Position numbers and translations under genes: made by a program. The notes beneath the pieces are model-generated. The model saw nothing but the letters and a program-made list of their open reading frames with translations, made no database searches and was not told the origin of the DNA. Shown here one piece after another: positions 31,804 to 40,049 of a DNA stretch of 64,000 nucleotides; position 1 is the first letter of the stretch; each line of letters begins with the position of its first letter. This stretch comes from HRBIN12 sp964447335 (lineage in GTDB: Bacteria > Actinomycetota > UBA4738 > HRBIN12), in the NCBI GenBank assembly GCA_964447335.1, contig CAYUSA010000001.1, forward strand, positions 62,001 to 126,000. The letters are read 5' to 3'.

Positions 31804-32237
31804 ACACCGAGGATCTGAACGCGCTCGATCGCACGACGCTGCGGGTTTGGCGGATCTGGAACCTTCTGGGCTGGGGCGCGCTGGGAGCCGTGGCCGGCAT
31901 CGTGACCTTCGTGCTCTCGGCCAGGACCCTCGCCGGGGTGTTGATCGAGTTCCTCGACCTACCAGGTTTGGGGGTGGCGCTCCTCGTGTGCCTCGCGGCG
32001 GGCGCCGCGGTCGACGGCGTCATCGTCGGCAACCACGTGTACCGGTCGCCCGCATGGGTCGCGGCGATCGGCATCCTCGCGCCGGCGAGCGTGTTCGCGC
32101 TCAACACACCGATCGATGGTCCGGTCGAGAGTGCCATCGTGCTCGCCGGGCCGGTCGGCGGAGCGGTGATGGCGACGCTCGTCGCCCGAGCCCGGTTCCG
32201 TCGGCGGCCGCGCGCCCTGCGGGCCCCCGCCGCGTGA
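31800..32237 (+). CDS. Four-TM membrane protein of unknown function
   Basis: A 145-residue protein with four predicted helices (about residues 22-42, 55-75, 84-103, 110-130) and a basic C-terminus (RARFRRRPRAL). Not recognised as a known family. It overlaps the preceding gene by 4 bp (ATGA), making a three-gene unit with the ECF sigma factor. It ends 23 bp before trmD. Confidence 0.75.
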   Translation: MNTEDLNALDRTTLRVWRIWNLLGWGALGAVAGIVTFVLSARTLAGVLIEFLDLPGLGVALLVCLAAGAAVDGVIVGNHVYRSPAWVAAIGILAPASVFALNTPIDGPVESAIVLAGPVGGAVMATLVARARFRRRPRALRAPAA

Positions 32238-32248
32238 ACCCGCGCTGC

Positions 32249-32254
32249 TAGCCT
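32249..32254 (+). promoter_or_regulatory. -10 box of trmD
   Basis: TAGCCT ends 6 nt before the trmD GTG, the leaderless spacing. It would let trmD be transcribed independently of the inserted block. Confidence 0.55.
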
Positions 32255-32260
32255 GCGCTC

Positions 32261-32950
32261 GTGCGGATCGACGTCCTGACGATCTTCCCCGGCATCTTCG
32301 AGAGCTCGCTGCGCGAGAGCCTGCTCGGCAAGGCGATCGAGGCCGGACTCCTCGACGTCCGGCTGCACGACATCCGCGACTCGACGACCGACAAGCACCG
32401 GCAGGTCGACGACGAGTCCTACGGCGGCGGGCCCGGCATGGTGATGAAGCCCGAGCCGGTGTTCGCGGCGGTCGACGCGCTCGGCGAGGGCTCCAAGCGC
32501 GTGCTCCTGCTCTCGCCGGCCGGTCGGCGGCTCGACCAGGCGCTCGTTCGTGAGCTCGCCGCCGAGCCGTGGCTCGTGCTGGTCTGCGGACGCTACGAGG
32601 GCGTGGACGAGCGCGTCGTGGAGGGCCTGCCGGCCGAGGAGGTCTCGATCGGCGACTACGTGCTCTCCGGCGGCGAGGTGCCCGCGCTCGTGCTGCTCGA
32701 GGCGGTGACGCGCCTCGTGCCCGGAGTCATCGGCCGCGAGGAGTCGCACGAGCGCGATTCGTTCGGACCCGAGGGGCTCCTGGACCACCCCCACTACACG
32801 CGACCGGCCGAGTTCCGGGGGATGCGCGTGCCCGACGTGCTCCTGTCCGGCAACCACGCCGAGATAGAGCGTTGGCGCCGCGAGGCCGCCCTGGAGAAGA
32901 CCCGCCGCAACCGCCCCGACCTGCTGGAAGACGGCTCCGAGCCCGGCTAG
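32261..32950 (+). CDS. trmD: tRNA (guanine(37)-N(1))-methyltransferase
   Basis: Forms m1G37 in tRNAs to prevent frameshifting. The 229-residue SPOUT enzyme has IDVLTIFPGIFESSL, DDESYGGGPGMVMKPEPVF, LVCGRYEGVDERV and SIGDYVLSGGEVPALVLLEA, the trefoil-knot SAM site. The GTG start agrees with the family N-terminus and the -10 box. Confidence 0.96.
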   Translation: MRIDVLTIFPGIFESSLRESLLGKAIEAGLLDVRLHDIRDSTTDKHRQVDDESYGGGPGMVMKPEPVFAAVDALGEGSKRVLLLSPAGRRLDQALVRELAAEPWLVLVCGRYEGVDERVVEGLPAEEVSIGDYVLSGGEVPALVLLEAVTRLVPGVIGREESHERDSFGPEGLLDHPHYTRPAEFRGMRVPDVLLSGNHAEIERWRREAALEKTRRNRPDLLEDGSEPG

Positions 32951-32967
32951 GCGCCGCGAGCTTCTGC

Positions 32968-32973
32968 TATCGT
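32968..32973 (+). promoter_or_regulatory. -10 box of rplS
   Basis: TATCGT ends 13 nt before the rplS ATG, predicting a leader of only about 6 nt. Confidence 0.45.
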
Positions 32974-32986
32974 TCCTCGTCCCGCC

Positions 32987-33577
32987 ATGAAGAACACCGA
33001 CCTCATCGACAAGGCGTACCTTCGCGCCGACCTGCCCGAGTTCCGACCCGGCGACACCGTCAAGGTGCACGTCCGCGTCGTCGAGGCGGGCCGCGAGCGC
33101 GTCCAGGTGTTCCAGGGCGTGGTCATCCGCCGGCAGGGTGGTGGACTCCAGGAGACCTTCACCGTCCGCAAGATCTCCTTCGGCGTCGGCGTGGAGCGCA
33201 CGTTCCCGGTGCACTCGCCGTCGATCTCCAAGCTCGAGATCGTGTCCCGCGGCAAGGTCCGCCGGGCGAAGCTCTACTACCTGCGCGAGCTGCGCGGCAA
33301 GAAGGCGCGCATCAGGGAGCGCCGCATCGAGGGCGAGGACCTCGCCGCCGTGAACGCCGCCGCCATCGCCGCCGGTCTCGCCGCGGAGGACTCGGGGACC
33401 GAGGAGCTCGAGCAGGACGCCGAGCTCGAGGCGGAGGCGATCCAGGAGCCCGTCCAGACCGAGGCTGAGGCCGAGGTCCAGGCGGCCGCCGAGGCCGACG
33501 CCGCCGAGCCCGAAGCCGCCGAGCCCGAAGCCGTCGAGGCTGACGCGCCCGCGGGCGACGCCGAGGCGCAAGCCTAG
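32987..33577 (+). CDS. rplS: 50S ribosomal protein L19 with long acidic C-terminal tail
   Basis: The first 115 residues are ordinary L19 (FRPGDTVKVHVRVVEAGRER, FQGVVIRRQGGG, ERTFPVHSPSISKLEIVSRG, RRAKLYYLRELRGKKARI). About 80 more residues, rich in Glu and Ala, follow with near repeats such as AAEPEAAEPEAVEA. Standard L19 ends near residue 115-120. The tail is predicted to be disordered and strongly negative, odd for an rRNA-binding protein. It stops immediately before the lepB GTG. Confidence 0.95.
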   Translation: MKNTDLIDKAYLRADLPEFRPGDTVKVHVRVVEAGRERVQVFQGVVIRRQGGGLQETFTVRKISFGVGVERTFPVHSPSISKLEIVSRGKVRRAKLYYLRELRGKKARIRERRIEGEDLAAVNAAAIAAGLAAEDSGTEELEQDAELEAEAIQEPVQTEAEAEVQAAAEADAAEPEAAEPEAVEADAPAGDAEAQA

Positions 33578-34306
33578 GTGGACCAGCCGGCCGGCTCGGA
33601 CGAGCCGGTCGAGGCCAACGCCCCGACCCCCATCGCTGCGGAGGACGGTTCCCCCGCGCCCTCCGCCGTCGACGACGCGTTCGCGGCGGGCCGCAAGGGC
33701 GACGACTCCCGCGAGCCCGACGGCAGCGCGATCGCCTTCTTCCGCGAGCTGCCGGTGCTCGTCATCATCGCGTTCGCGCTCGCGATCGTGCTGAAGACGT
33801 TCTTCGTGCAGGCCTTCTACATCCCCTCGGGCTCGATGGAGCCGACCCTCGAGCCGGGGGACCGGGTCCTCGTGATGAAGGCCTTCGACACCCAGCGGCG
33901 CGGCGACATCGTGGTCTTCGAGGACCCCAAGCCCGGGCGCCAGCCCGATCGTGGCGTGATCGGCGGGTTCCTCCACTGGCTGTCCGAGGGCCTCGGGTTC
34001 GCGCGCCCGGCAGACGAGGATTTCATCAAGCGCGTGATCGGCCTGCCGGGGGAGACCGTCGAGCTCCGCAACGGGAAGCTGTTCGTGGACGGCGAGCAGA
34101 TCGACGAGCCCTACCTCCGAGGGCCCGTCGACACGCGCGACTACGGGCCCGTGACGGTGCCCGAGGGCAAGCTGTTCGTCCTCGGCGACAACCGGCTGAA
34201 CTCGAACGACTCGAGGTACGGGCTCGGCTTCGTCCCGCAGGGTAAGGTCATCGGCGAGGCGTTCGTCATCATCTGGCCGCCGTCTCGGATCGGGTGGTTG
34301 CACTAA
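33578..34306 (+). CDS. lepB: Signal peptidase I
   Basis: Membrane serine protease that removes Sec signal peptides. The 242-residue protein has an acidic 50-residue cytosolic N-terminus, one membrane helix (LPVLVIIAFALAIVLKTFF), catalytic Ser86 in YIPSGSMEPTL, the catalytic Lys in FIKRVIGLPGE and box E in VLGDNRLNSNDSRYG. GTG 33578 starts right after rplS. Its end overlaps rnhB by 13 bp. Confidence 0.95.
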   Translation: MDQPAGSDEPVEANAPTPIAAEDGSPAPSAVDDAFAAGRKGDDSREPDGSAIAFFRELPVLVIIAFALAIVLKTFFVQAFYIPSGSMEPTLEPGDRVLVMKAFDTQRRGDIVVFEDPKPGRQPDRGVIGGFLHWLSEGLGFARPADEDFIKRVIGLPGETVELRNGKLFVDGEQIDEPYLRGPVDTRDYGPVTVPEGKLFVLGDNRLNSNDSRYGLGFVPQGKVIGEAFVIIWPPSRIGWLH

Positions 34307-34929
34307 CGACGGATCTCGGGCGGTACGAGCGCACCCTGCGCGAGCAGGGCTTTGCGCGCATCGCCGGCGTCGACGAGGCCGGTCGCGGCGCCCTGGCGGG
34401 ACCGATGGTCGCGGCCGCGGTCATCCTGCCCGGGGACTTCCCGCTCGAGGGCATCGCCGACTCGAAGGTGCTGACGGCGAACGCCCGCGAGGACGCGTAC
34501 GCCAGGATCGTGGCGGGCGCCGTCGCGATGGCGGTGTGCCGGGCGATGCCCTCGCGGATCGATCACCGTGGGCTCCACCGTTCGAACCTGTGGCTGCTCC
34601 GTCGGGCCGTCACAGCCCTCGACGTCGAGCCCGACTACGTGCTCTCCGACGGGTTCCCCGTGCGACGGCTCCGGGTTCCGAGCCTCTCCATCAAGAAGGG
34701 CGACGCGGTCACGGCCTCGGTCGCGGCGGCGTCGATCGTGGCGAAGGTGACGCGAGACCGCATGATGGACCGGTACCATCGGCGTTTCCCGGGCTACGGC
34801 TTCGATCGCCATCGGGGCTACGGCACGGCGGAGCACTTCGCGGCGCTCGAGCGGCTCGGGCCGTCGCCGATCCACCGGCTGTCGTTCCGGGGCGTGGGTC
34901 CGGACGGCTCGGACGAGGGGGACACATGA
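34294..34929 (+). CDS. rnhB: Ribonuclease HII
   Basis: Removes RNA from RNA-DNA hybrids, including single ribonucleotides. The 211-residue protein has IAGVDEAGRGALAGPMVAAA, DYVLSDGFPVR and the Asp/Glu catalytic set, plus SIVAKVTRDRMMDRYHRRFP and HRGYGTAEHFAAL. GTG 34294 lies inside the lepB end; other starts nearby (TTG 34298 region) are weaker. The gene overlaps the DUF2469 gene by 4 bp. Confidence 0.95.
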   Translation: MVALTTDLGRYERTLREQGFARIAGVDEAGRGALAGPMVAAAVILPGDFPLEGIADSKVLTANAREDAYARIVAGAVAMAVCRAMPSRIDHRGLHRSNLWLLRRAVTALDVEPDYVLSDGFPVRRLRVPSLSIKKGDAVTASVAAASIVAKVTRDRMMDRYHRRFPGYGFDRHRGYGTAEHFAALERLGPSPIHRLSFRGVGPDGSDEGDT

Positions 34930-35234
34930 ACCACCACGAGGACGATGACATCGAGCGGTTCGAGGAGGAGCGCGAGCTCGAGCTCTACCGCGAGTACCGC
35001 GACGTCGTTCCGATGTTCGGCTACGTCGTGGAGACCGAGCGCCGGTTCTACCTCGCGAACCAGGTGCAGATCCACGAGCGTCCCGACGGCTGGCTCGAGG
35101 TCGAGCTCGGCGACGCCTGGGTCTGGGACATGTTCCGCCCGGCACGCTTCGTCTCGTCCGTCCGCGTGATGACCCGTCGCGACGTGAACGTCGAGGAGCT
35201 CCGCAAGGACGACAACATCCAGCTCCCCGAGTAG
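34926..35234 (+). CDS. DUF2469 family protein
   Basis: A 102-residue acidic protein with the near-invariant family core LYREYRDVVPMFGYVVETER, RRFYLANQV, DAWVWDMFRPARFVSSVRV and RDVNVEEL. This family is essentially restricted to Actinomycetota and nearly always follows rnhB, so it is a strong taxonomic marker. No function is established. ATG 34926 overlaps the rnhB stop (ATGA). Confidence 0.94.
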   Translation: MNHHEDDDIERFEEERELELYREYRDVVPMFGYVVETERRFYLANQVQIHERPDGWLEVELGDAWVWDMFRPARFVSSVRVMTRRDVNVEELRKDDNIQLPE

Positions 35235-35263
35235 CGCTCGGCGGCGATGTCGGTGGGTCGTCC

Positions 35264-35269
35264 TAGGCT
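35264..35269 (+). promoter_or_regulatory. -10 box of yraN
   Basis: TAGGCT ends 6 nt before the yraN ATG, the leaderless spacing. Confidence 0.55.
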
Positions 35270-35275
35270 CGCCGG

Positions 35276-35638
35276 ATGGCCGTGGTCGACGGGCGTCCCT
35301 CGAAGGGCAGGGCGGGCGAGGAGGCCGCCCTGCGCGTGTATGCCCGCCGTGGGTTTCGGCTCGTCGCCCGGAACTGGCGGTGCCCGCTCGGCGAGATCGA
35401 TCTCGTCATCGAACGCGACGGCCTGCTGGTCTTCTGCGAGGTGAAGGCGCGCTCGGGCGCCGCGTTCGGCGGTGGGTTCGAGGCCGTCACGTGGTCGAAG
35501 CGCCGCAAGCTGCGACAGCTCGCGGAGGCGTTCCTCGCGGCCGAGCGGCCCCGGCAGCCGGCGATCAGGTTCGACGTCGCGAGCGTGTGGCTCGGCCCTC
35601 GGGGAGCGGACGTGGAGGTCTTCGAGGACGCCTTCTGA
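35276..35638 (+). CDS. yraN: YraN family (UPF0102) putative endonuclease
   Basis: A 120-residue PD-(D/E)xK-fold protein: GRAGEEAALRVYARRGF, RNWRCPLGEIDLVIERDG and LLVFCEVKARSGAAFG, which holds the catalytic Asp, Glu and Lys. Cellular role not settled. Usually it is followed by comM-dprA; here the pit pair is inserted. Confidence 0.93.
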   Translation: MAVVDGRPSKGRAGEEAALRVYARRGFRLVARNWRCPLGEIDLVIERDGLLVFCEVKARSGAAFGGGFEAVTWSKRRKLRQLAEAFLAAERPRQPAIRFDVASVWLGPRGADVEVFEDAF

Positions 35639-35659
35639 GGTCGGGCGGCTCCGAGGACC

Positions 35660-35665
35660 TATCAT
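35660..35665 (+). promoter_or_regulatory. -10-like box of the phosphate transporter gene
   Basis: TATCAT lies 15 nt before the GTG at 35681, predicting a leader of about 8 nt. Confidence 0.4.
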
Positions 35666-35680
35666 CCCGCGGCGGATGAG

Positions 35681-36700
35681 GTGCGCGAGGTGAACGTCGC
35701 GTTCGTGCTCGCCGTTGCGATGGCGCTCGCGTTCGCGCTCACGAACGGGTTCCACGACGCCGCGAACGCGATCGCCACCCTCGTCGCGACCCGCGTCGCT
35801 CGCCCGCTCCCCGCGGTCGTCATGGCCTCCGTGTGCAACCTGCTCGGGCCGCTGCTCCTCGGGGCCGCGGTGGCGGACACGGTCGCGAGGATCGTCCTGC
35901 CGCCGCCCGCCGACGTCGTGCCGGTGGTCGGAGCGGGGCTGACCGGCGCCGTGGTGTGGAACCTCGTGACGTGGCGGCGCGGGCTGCCATCGAGCTCGAG
36001 CCACGCGCTCGTCGGCGGTCTCGTGGGAGCGGCCCTCGTCGCGGCGGGTTCCGACGCCGTGCACTGGGGCGGCCTCGAGGGCTGGCGTCCGGTCGGCGTG
36101 CTCGGCGTCCTGATCGCGCTCGCGGTGTCCCCGCTGCTCGGCTTCGGCGCGGCGGCGCTGATCGAAGCGGGGGCGCGACGCGGCGTGCGCCGCGCGTCGT
36201 CGGCCTTCGCGGTCCCGGTGCGCCGGGCGCAGTGGGTGACCTCGGCATGGCTCGCGCTCTCGCACGGCGCGAACGACGCGCAGAAGTCGGTCGGCATCGT
36301 CGCCGCGCTGCTCCTCGCGAACGGGAGCAGCCGAAGCCTCCACGCGCCAGTGTGGGTGAAGCTCGCATGCGCCGTCGCCCTCACGGCGGGCACCGCCCTC
36401 GGCGGGTGGACCATCGTGCGGACGATCGGGCGGCGGATCGTGCGGCTCCGCCCGCTCGACGGCCTCGTGAGCCAGACGAGCTCCGCGGCGCTCATCCTCG
36501 GCGCGTCGTTGCTCGGCGCGCCGGTCAGCACGACGCAGGTCGTGTCATCCTCGGTCGTGGGGGCGAGCGTCGGCCGGGGGAGAGTCCGGAGAGTCCGGTG
36601 GCAGGTGGTCCGCGGGATCGCGCTCGCGTGGGTGACGACGCTCCCCGCCGCGGGCCTGCTCGCGGCGGCGGTGCTCCCGATCTGGAGGTGGCTGGCGTGA
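35681..36700 (+). CDS. pit: PiT-family inorganic phosphate transporter
   Basis: Low-affinity phosphate (or metal-phosphate) permease, 339 residues and about ten membrane helices. The two inverted PiT signatures are present: ALTNGFHDAANAIATLVATR near the N-terminus and LSHGANDAQKSVGIVAALLL near residue 195. The loop with RRGLPSSSSHALVGGLVG and the second ALLGAPVSTTQVVSSSVVG also fit. GTG 35690 is an alternative start. It overlaps the DUF47 gene by 4 bp, the common Pit/PhoU-like pairing. Confidence 0.94.
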   Translation: MREVNVAFVLAVAMALAFALTNGFHDAANAIATLVATRVARPLPAVVMASVCNLLGPLLLGAAVADTVARIVLPPPADVVPVVGAGLTGAVVWNLVTWRRGLPSSSSHALVGGLVGAALVAAGSDAVHWGGLEGWRPVGVLGVLIALAVSPLLGFGAAALIEAGARRGVRRASSAFAVPVRRAQWVTSAWLALSHGANDAQKSVGIVAALLLANGSSRSLHAPVWVKLACAVALTAGTALGGWTIVRTIGRRIVRLRPLDGLVSQTSSAALILGASLLGAPVSTTQVVSSSVVGASVGRGRVRRVRWQVVRGIALAWVTTLPAAGLLAAAVLPIWRWLA

Positions 36701-37326
36701 AGAAACGATCGTGGTTCCTGCCGGAGTCGGCGGACGTGCTCGGCATGCTGCGCGAGCAGGCGCGCGTGACGATCGACGGCGTCGAGGCGCTCGTGGCCTG
36801 GGCGGCCGGCGACCCGGCCGGGGCCGACGCCGTGCGCGCGTGCGAGCATCGCGCCGACGATCGCAAGCGCGAGCTCCGACGAGCCCTCACCGAGGCCTAC
36901 ACCACGCCGATCGACGCCGAGGACATCTACACGATGTCGGTGCGCCTGGACGGCGTGATGAACGGCGTGAAGGACGCCGTGCGCGAGTCCGAGGTGATGG
37001 CGATCGCGGCCGACGAGCACGTGCTCGCGATGGCCTCGCTCCTCGCGGACGGTGTTCGGCACCTCGCCGACGCGTTCGCCGGGCTCGACGGCGACGATCA
37101 ACCCAACGGAGCCGGGAAGGCCGCGACCGAGGCCGCCGACGCGGCCGTCCGCAGTCAGCGACAGCTCGAGCGCGTGTACCGCAGCGCGATGTCGGCGCTG
37201 CTCGATCTCGTCGACCTGCGCGAGGTCATGGGCAGGCGCGAGCTCTACCGCCGCTTCTCCCGCGTGAGCGAGGAGCTCGTCGAGGTCGCCGAGCGCGTCT
37301 GGTACGCCACCTTCAAAGAGGGCTAG
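36697..37326 (+). CDS. DUF47 (PhoU-like) partner of the phosphate transporter
   Basis: A 209-residue helical protein with two PhoU-like bundles; CEHRADDRKRELRRALTEAY, TPIDAEDIYTMSVRLDGVMN and KDAVRESEVM are typical metal-binding and family segments. Homologues are encoded beside Pit transporters and are thought to regulate them. GTG 36697 overlaps pit (GTGA), so the two are co-translated. Confidence 0.93.
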   Translation: MKKRSWFLPESADVLGMLREQARVTIDGVEALVAWAAGDPAGADAVRACEHRADDRKRELRRALTEAYTTPIDAEDIYTMSVRLDGVMNGVKDAVRESEVMAIAADEHVLAMASLLADGVRHLADAFAGLDGDDQPNGAGKAATEAADAAVRSQRQLERVYRSAMSALLDLVDLREVMGRRELYRRFSRVSEELVEVAERVWYATFKEG

Positions 37327-37359
37327 GCCGCGCCGAGCCGCCATGTCGGTACCTCGCGC

Positions 37360-37365
37360 TAGCGT
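37360..37365 (+). promoter_or_regulatory. -10 box of comM
   Basis: TAGCGT ends 9 nt before the comM GTG. Confidence 0.5.
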
Positions 37366-37374
37366 CGCGCGATC

Positions 37375-38913
37375 GTGTACGGGCGGGTCATCGGTGTCAG
37401 CGTGGTCGGGGTTCGCGGGCACCTCATCGTGGTCGAGGCGCACATCGGCCGCGGGCTGCCCTCGTTCATCCTGACCGGCCTCCCCGGCGCGCCGGTCCAG
37501 GACGCGCGAGACCGGATCCGGCCCGCCGTCGAGAGCGCCGGCCTCGAGTGGCCGCTCCGGCGCGTCGTCGTCAACCTGTCGCCGGGGAACCTGCGCAAGG
37601 AGGGACCCGGCCTCGACCTGCCGGTCGCGATGGGCGTGCTCGCCGCATCCGCGCAGGTGCCGCCCAGCCGGCTGCCGCGGTACGCGTTCGCCGGCGAGCT
37701 CTCGCTGAAGGGGACGCTCGTGCCGACGCCCGGCGTGCTCTCGGTCGCGATGGCGGCCTCGCGCGAAGGCCTCGACGGTGTGGTGGTACCCGCCGAGAAC
37801 GCGTCCGAGGCCGCCCTCGTCGAGGGCCTCGAGGTCGTCGGCGTGTCCTCGCTCGACGAGGCCGTCGGGTTCTTCCGCGGCTCGTGGCGCCCGGCACCGG
37901 CCGGGGTCGCCCCCCCGAGCACACCCGACGGGCGCGACGACGTGGACCTCGCGGAGGTGCGCGGGCAGGCGCAGGCCCGCCGTGCGCTCGAGATCGCCGC
38001 CGCCGGCGGTCACAACGTGCTGCTCGTCGGCTCCCCCGGCGCCGGCAAGACCATGCTCGCGCGGCGGCTCGCGACGATCCTGCCGGCCTTGTCGAGGGAG
38101 GAGGCGCTCGAGGTCACCCAGCTGCACTCGGTCGCCGGGCTCCTGGCCGAGGGCGCGTTGCTCCAGCGGCGTCCGTTCCGCTCGCCGCATCATTCGATCT
38201 CGCTCCCGGCGCTCCTCGGTGGGGGATCGGCGTTCCTGCGGCCGGGCGAGGTCTCGCTCGCGCACCACGGCGTGCTGTTCCTGGACGAGCTGATGGAGTT
38301 CCGACGCGACGCGATCGAGGGCCTCCGCCAGCCGCTCGAGGACGGGCGGGTGGTGGTCTCGCGCATGGCCGGCTCCGTCGAGTTCCCCGCCCGGTTCACG
38401 CTGATCGCGGCGGCGAACCCCTGCCCCTGCGGTTTCCACGCCGACCCCGCTCGTCGGTGCGACTGCCCGGAGCATCGGGTGCTGGCCTACCGGCAGAAGC
38501 TCTCGGGTCCGTTGCTCGACCGCATCGACATCCAGCTCGCCGTCCCGCGCCTGTCGAAGCAGGAGCTGCTCGGCGAGTCGCCGGGCGAGGCTTCGGCGCC
38601 GATCCGCGCGCGCGTCGAGGAGGCGCGCGCGGTCCAGCGCCGCAGGTACGCGGGACTCGGGTATCCCTGCAACGCACAGCTTCCCGGGCCGCTCGCGAGG
38701 CGGGAAGCGCGGATCACACCGAAGGCGCGCGAGCTCCTCGCGCAGGCGGTGGACCGGATGGGACTCACGGGACGTGGGTTCGACCGGGCGCTGAAGGTCG
38801 CGCGCACGATCGCCGATCTCGGCGGGGTCGAGTCCGTCGATGCCGACCATGTCGCCGAGGCGCTCGCGTACCGTATGAACGTCACCGAGACCGGGCTCGC
38901 GCGTGTCGGGTAG
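37375..38913 (+). CDS. comM: YifB/ComM family Mg-chelatase-like AAA+ ATPase
   Basis: AAA+ helicase-like protein; the ComM family promotes branch migration during natural transformation. The 512-residue protein has the N-terminal domain LPSFILTGLPGAPVQDARDR, Walker A LLVGSPGAGKTMLARRLATI, Walker B GVLFLDELMEF, and the C-terminal Mg-chelatase part with GRGFDRALKVARTIADL. Cysteines in NPCPCGFH and RRCDCPEH are usual for the family. It overlaps dprA by 11 bp. Confidence 0.95.
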   Translation: MYGRVIGVSVVGVRGHLIVVEAHIGRGLPSFILTGLPGAPVQDARDRIRPAVESAGLEWPLRRVVVNLSPGNLRKEGPGLDLPVAMGVLAASAQVPPSRLPRYAFAGELSLKGTLVPTPGVLSVAMAASREGLDGVVVPAENASEAALVEGLEVVGVSSLDEAVGFFRGSWRPAPAGVAPPSTPDGRDDVDLAEVRGQAQARRALEIAAAGGHNVLLVGSPGAGKTMLARRLATILPALSREEALEVTQLHSVAGLLAEGALLQRRPFRSPHHSISLPALLGGGSAFLRPGEVSLAHHGVLFLDELMEFRRDAIEGLRQPLEDGRVVVSRMAGSVEFPARFTLIAAANPCPCGFHADPARRCDCPEHRVLAYRQKLSGPLLDRIDIQLAVPRLSKQELLGESPGEASAPIRARVEEARAVQRRRYAGLGYPCNAQLPGPLARREARITPKARELLAQAVDRMGLTGRGFDRALKVARTIADLGGVESVDADHVAEALAYRMNVTETGLARVG

Positions 38914-40048
38914 GAGCGCGTTCGAACCGTGGCCCGCGTGGCCGCGGGGCTTCGCCACCGGCCGGCAGGACCGCGGCGCGGCGCTCGTCCTGTCCGCGCT
39001 CGCCGGGCTCACCCCCCGACGCCTGCTCGCGGCTGCTGTCGAGGCCGGCACGGCCGAGGCCTGCCTGGAGCTCGTGCGCGACGGCCGCCTCGGGAGCGAG
39101 GAGGACCGCCGGCTCACGGGGCTGCTCGAGCCGGAGGACCTCGCGGCGGCGGTGCAGGCCTGCGGTGCGCGGTTCGTCACCTGCGACGAGCCCGACTACC
39201 CCTCGCAGCTCGGGTCGATCCACGACCCGCCGTTCGGGCTGTTCATCCGCGGCGGCGACCTGCCCCGGGAGGTCGCGGCGGTCGCTGTGGTCGGCGCCAG
39301 GCGCTGCACGGAGCTCGGTCGCGAGATCGCCCGCGACATCGGGGGCGGCCTGGCCTGCCTCGGGGTGACGGTGGTGAGTGGCGCGGCGCGCGGCATCGAT
39401 GCCGCCGCGCACGAGGGCGCCCTCAGGGCGTCGAGCGGCTCGGGCTCGGGCGTGACGGTCGCGGTGCTCGGCTGCGGGATCGACCAGGCGTACCCAGCGG
39501 GAAGCCGGGACCTCATCCGTCGCATCCTCGAGCGCGGAGCGCTCGTGAGCGAGTACCCACCGGGCGTACCGGCCAGACCGTTCCGCTTCCCGGCGCGGAA
39601 CCGGATCGTCGCCGGGCTTTCCCGGGCGACCGTCGTCGTCGAGGGGGCCGACGGTAGCGGCTCGCTCATCACCGGGGAGCACGCGCTCGAGTTCGGGCGT
39701 GAGGTCTACGCGGTGCCAGGCGCCGTGAACAACGCGCTCGCGCAGGTGCCGCTCGCACTCGTCCGCGATGGCGCGACGATGATCCGCGGCGTTCAGGACC
39801 TGCTCGCCGACCTCGGGCTCGATGGCCTCGGGCCGGTGCGTCCCGCGGACCTCACGCTGGCGCAGCACGCGGCGATCGAGGCGCTGGCCGGCCCCACCCT
39901 GCCCGAGCGCGTCGCGCGCGAGGTCGGAATCCCGCTCACCGACGCGCTCACGCTGCTCATGGAGCTCGAGATGCGAGGGCTCGTGCGGGGCGTCGGCGGG
40001 CGGTTCGAGGCGACCCTCGCGGCCCACCCGGCCGGCGGGGGCGGCTGA
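38903..40048 (+). CDS. dprA: DNA processing protein DprA
   Basis: Binds incoming single-stranded DNA and loads RecA. The 381-residue protein has the Rossmann-like DprA core: VAVVGARRCTELGREIARDI, VVSGAARGIDAAAHEGAL, VLGCGIDQAYPAGSRDLI, FPARNRIVAGLSRATVVVEG and SGSLITGEHALEFGREVYAV. A C-terminal winged helix (about 320-370) follows. GTG 38903 starts inside comM. It converges on the MBL-rhodanese gene with a 1-bp gap. Confidence 0.95.
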   Translation: MSGRSAFEPWPAWPRGFATGRQDRGAALVLSALAGLTPRRLLAAAVEAGTAEACLELVRDGRLGSEEDRRLTGLLEPEDLAAAVQACGARFVTCDEPDYPSQLGSIHDPPFGLFIRGGDLPREVAAVAVVGARRCTELGREIARDIGGGLACLGVTVVSGAARGIDAAAHEGALRASSGSGSGVTVAVLGCGIDQAYPAGSRDLIRRILERGALVSEYPPGVPARPFRFPARNRIVAGLSRATVVVEGADGSGSLITGEHALEFGREVYAVPGAVNNALAQVPLALVRDGATMIRGVQDLLADLGLDGLGPVRPADLTLAQHAAIEALAGPTLPERVAREVGIPLTDALTLLMELEMRGLVRGVGGRFEATLAAHPAGGGG

Positions 40049-40049
40049 C

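Noticed and set aside
31751..34303. Minus-strand frame of 850 codons
   Set aside because: Antisense to trmD, rplS and lepB; repetitive because of the acidic tail repeats of rplS.
35662..39180. Minus-strand frame of 1172 codons
   Set aside because: It lies opposite pit, DUF47, comM and dprA, all with clear motifs, and shows only low-complexity Arg/Ala/Gly sequence.
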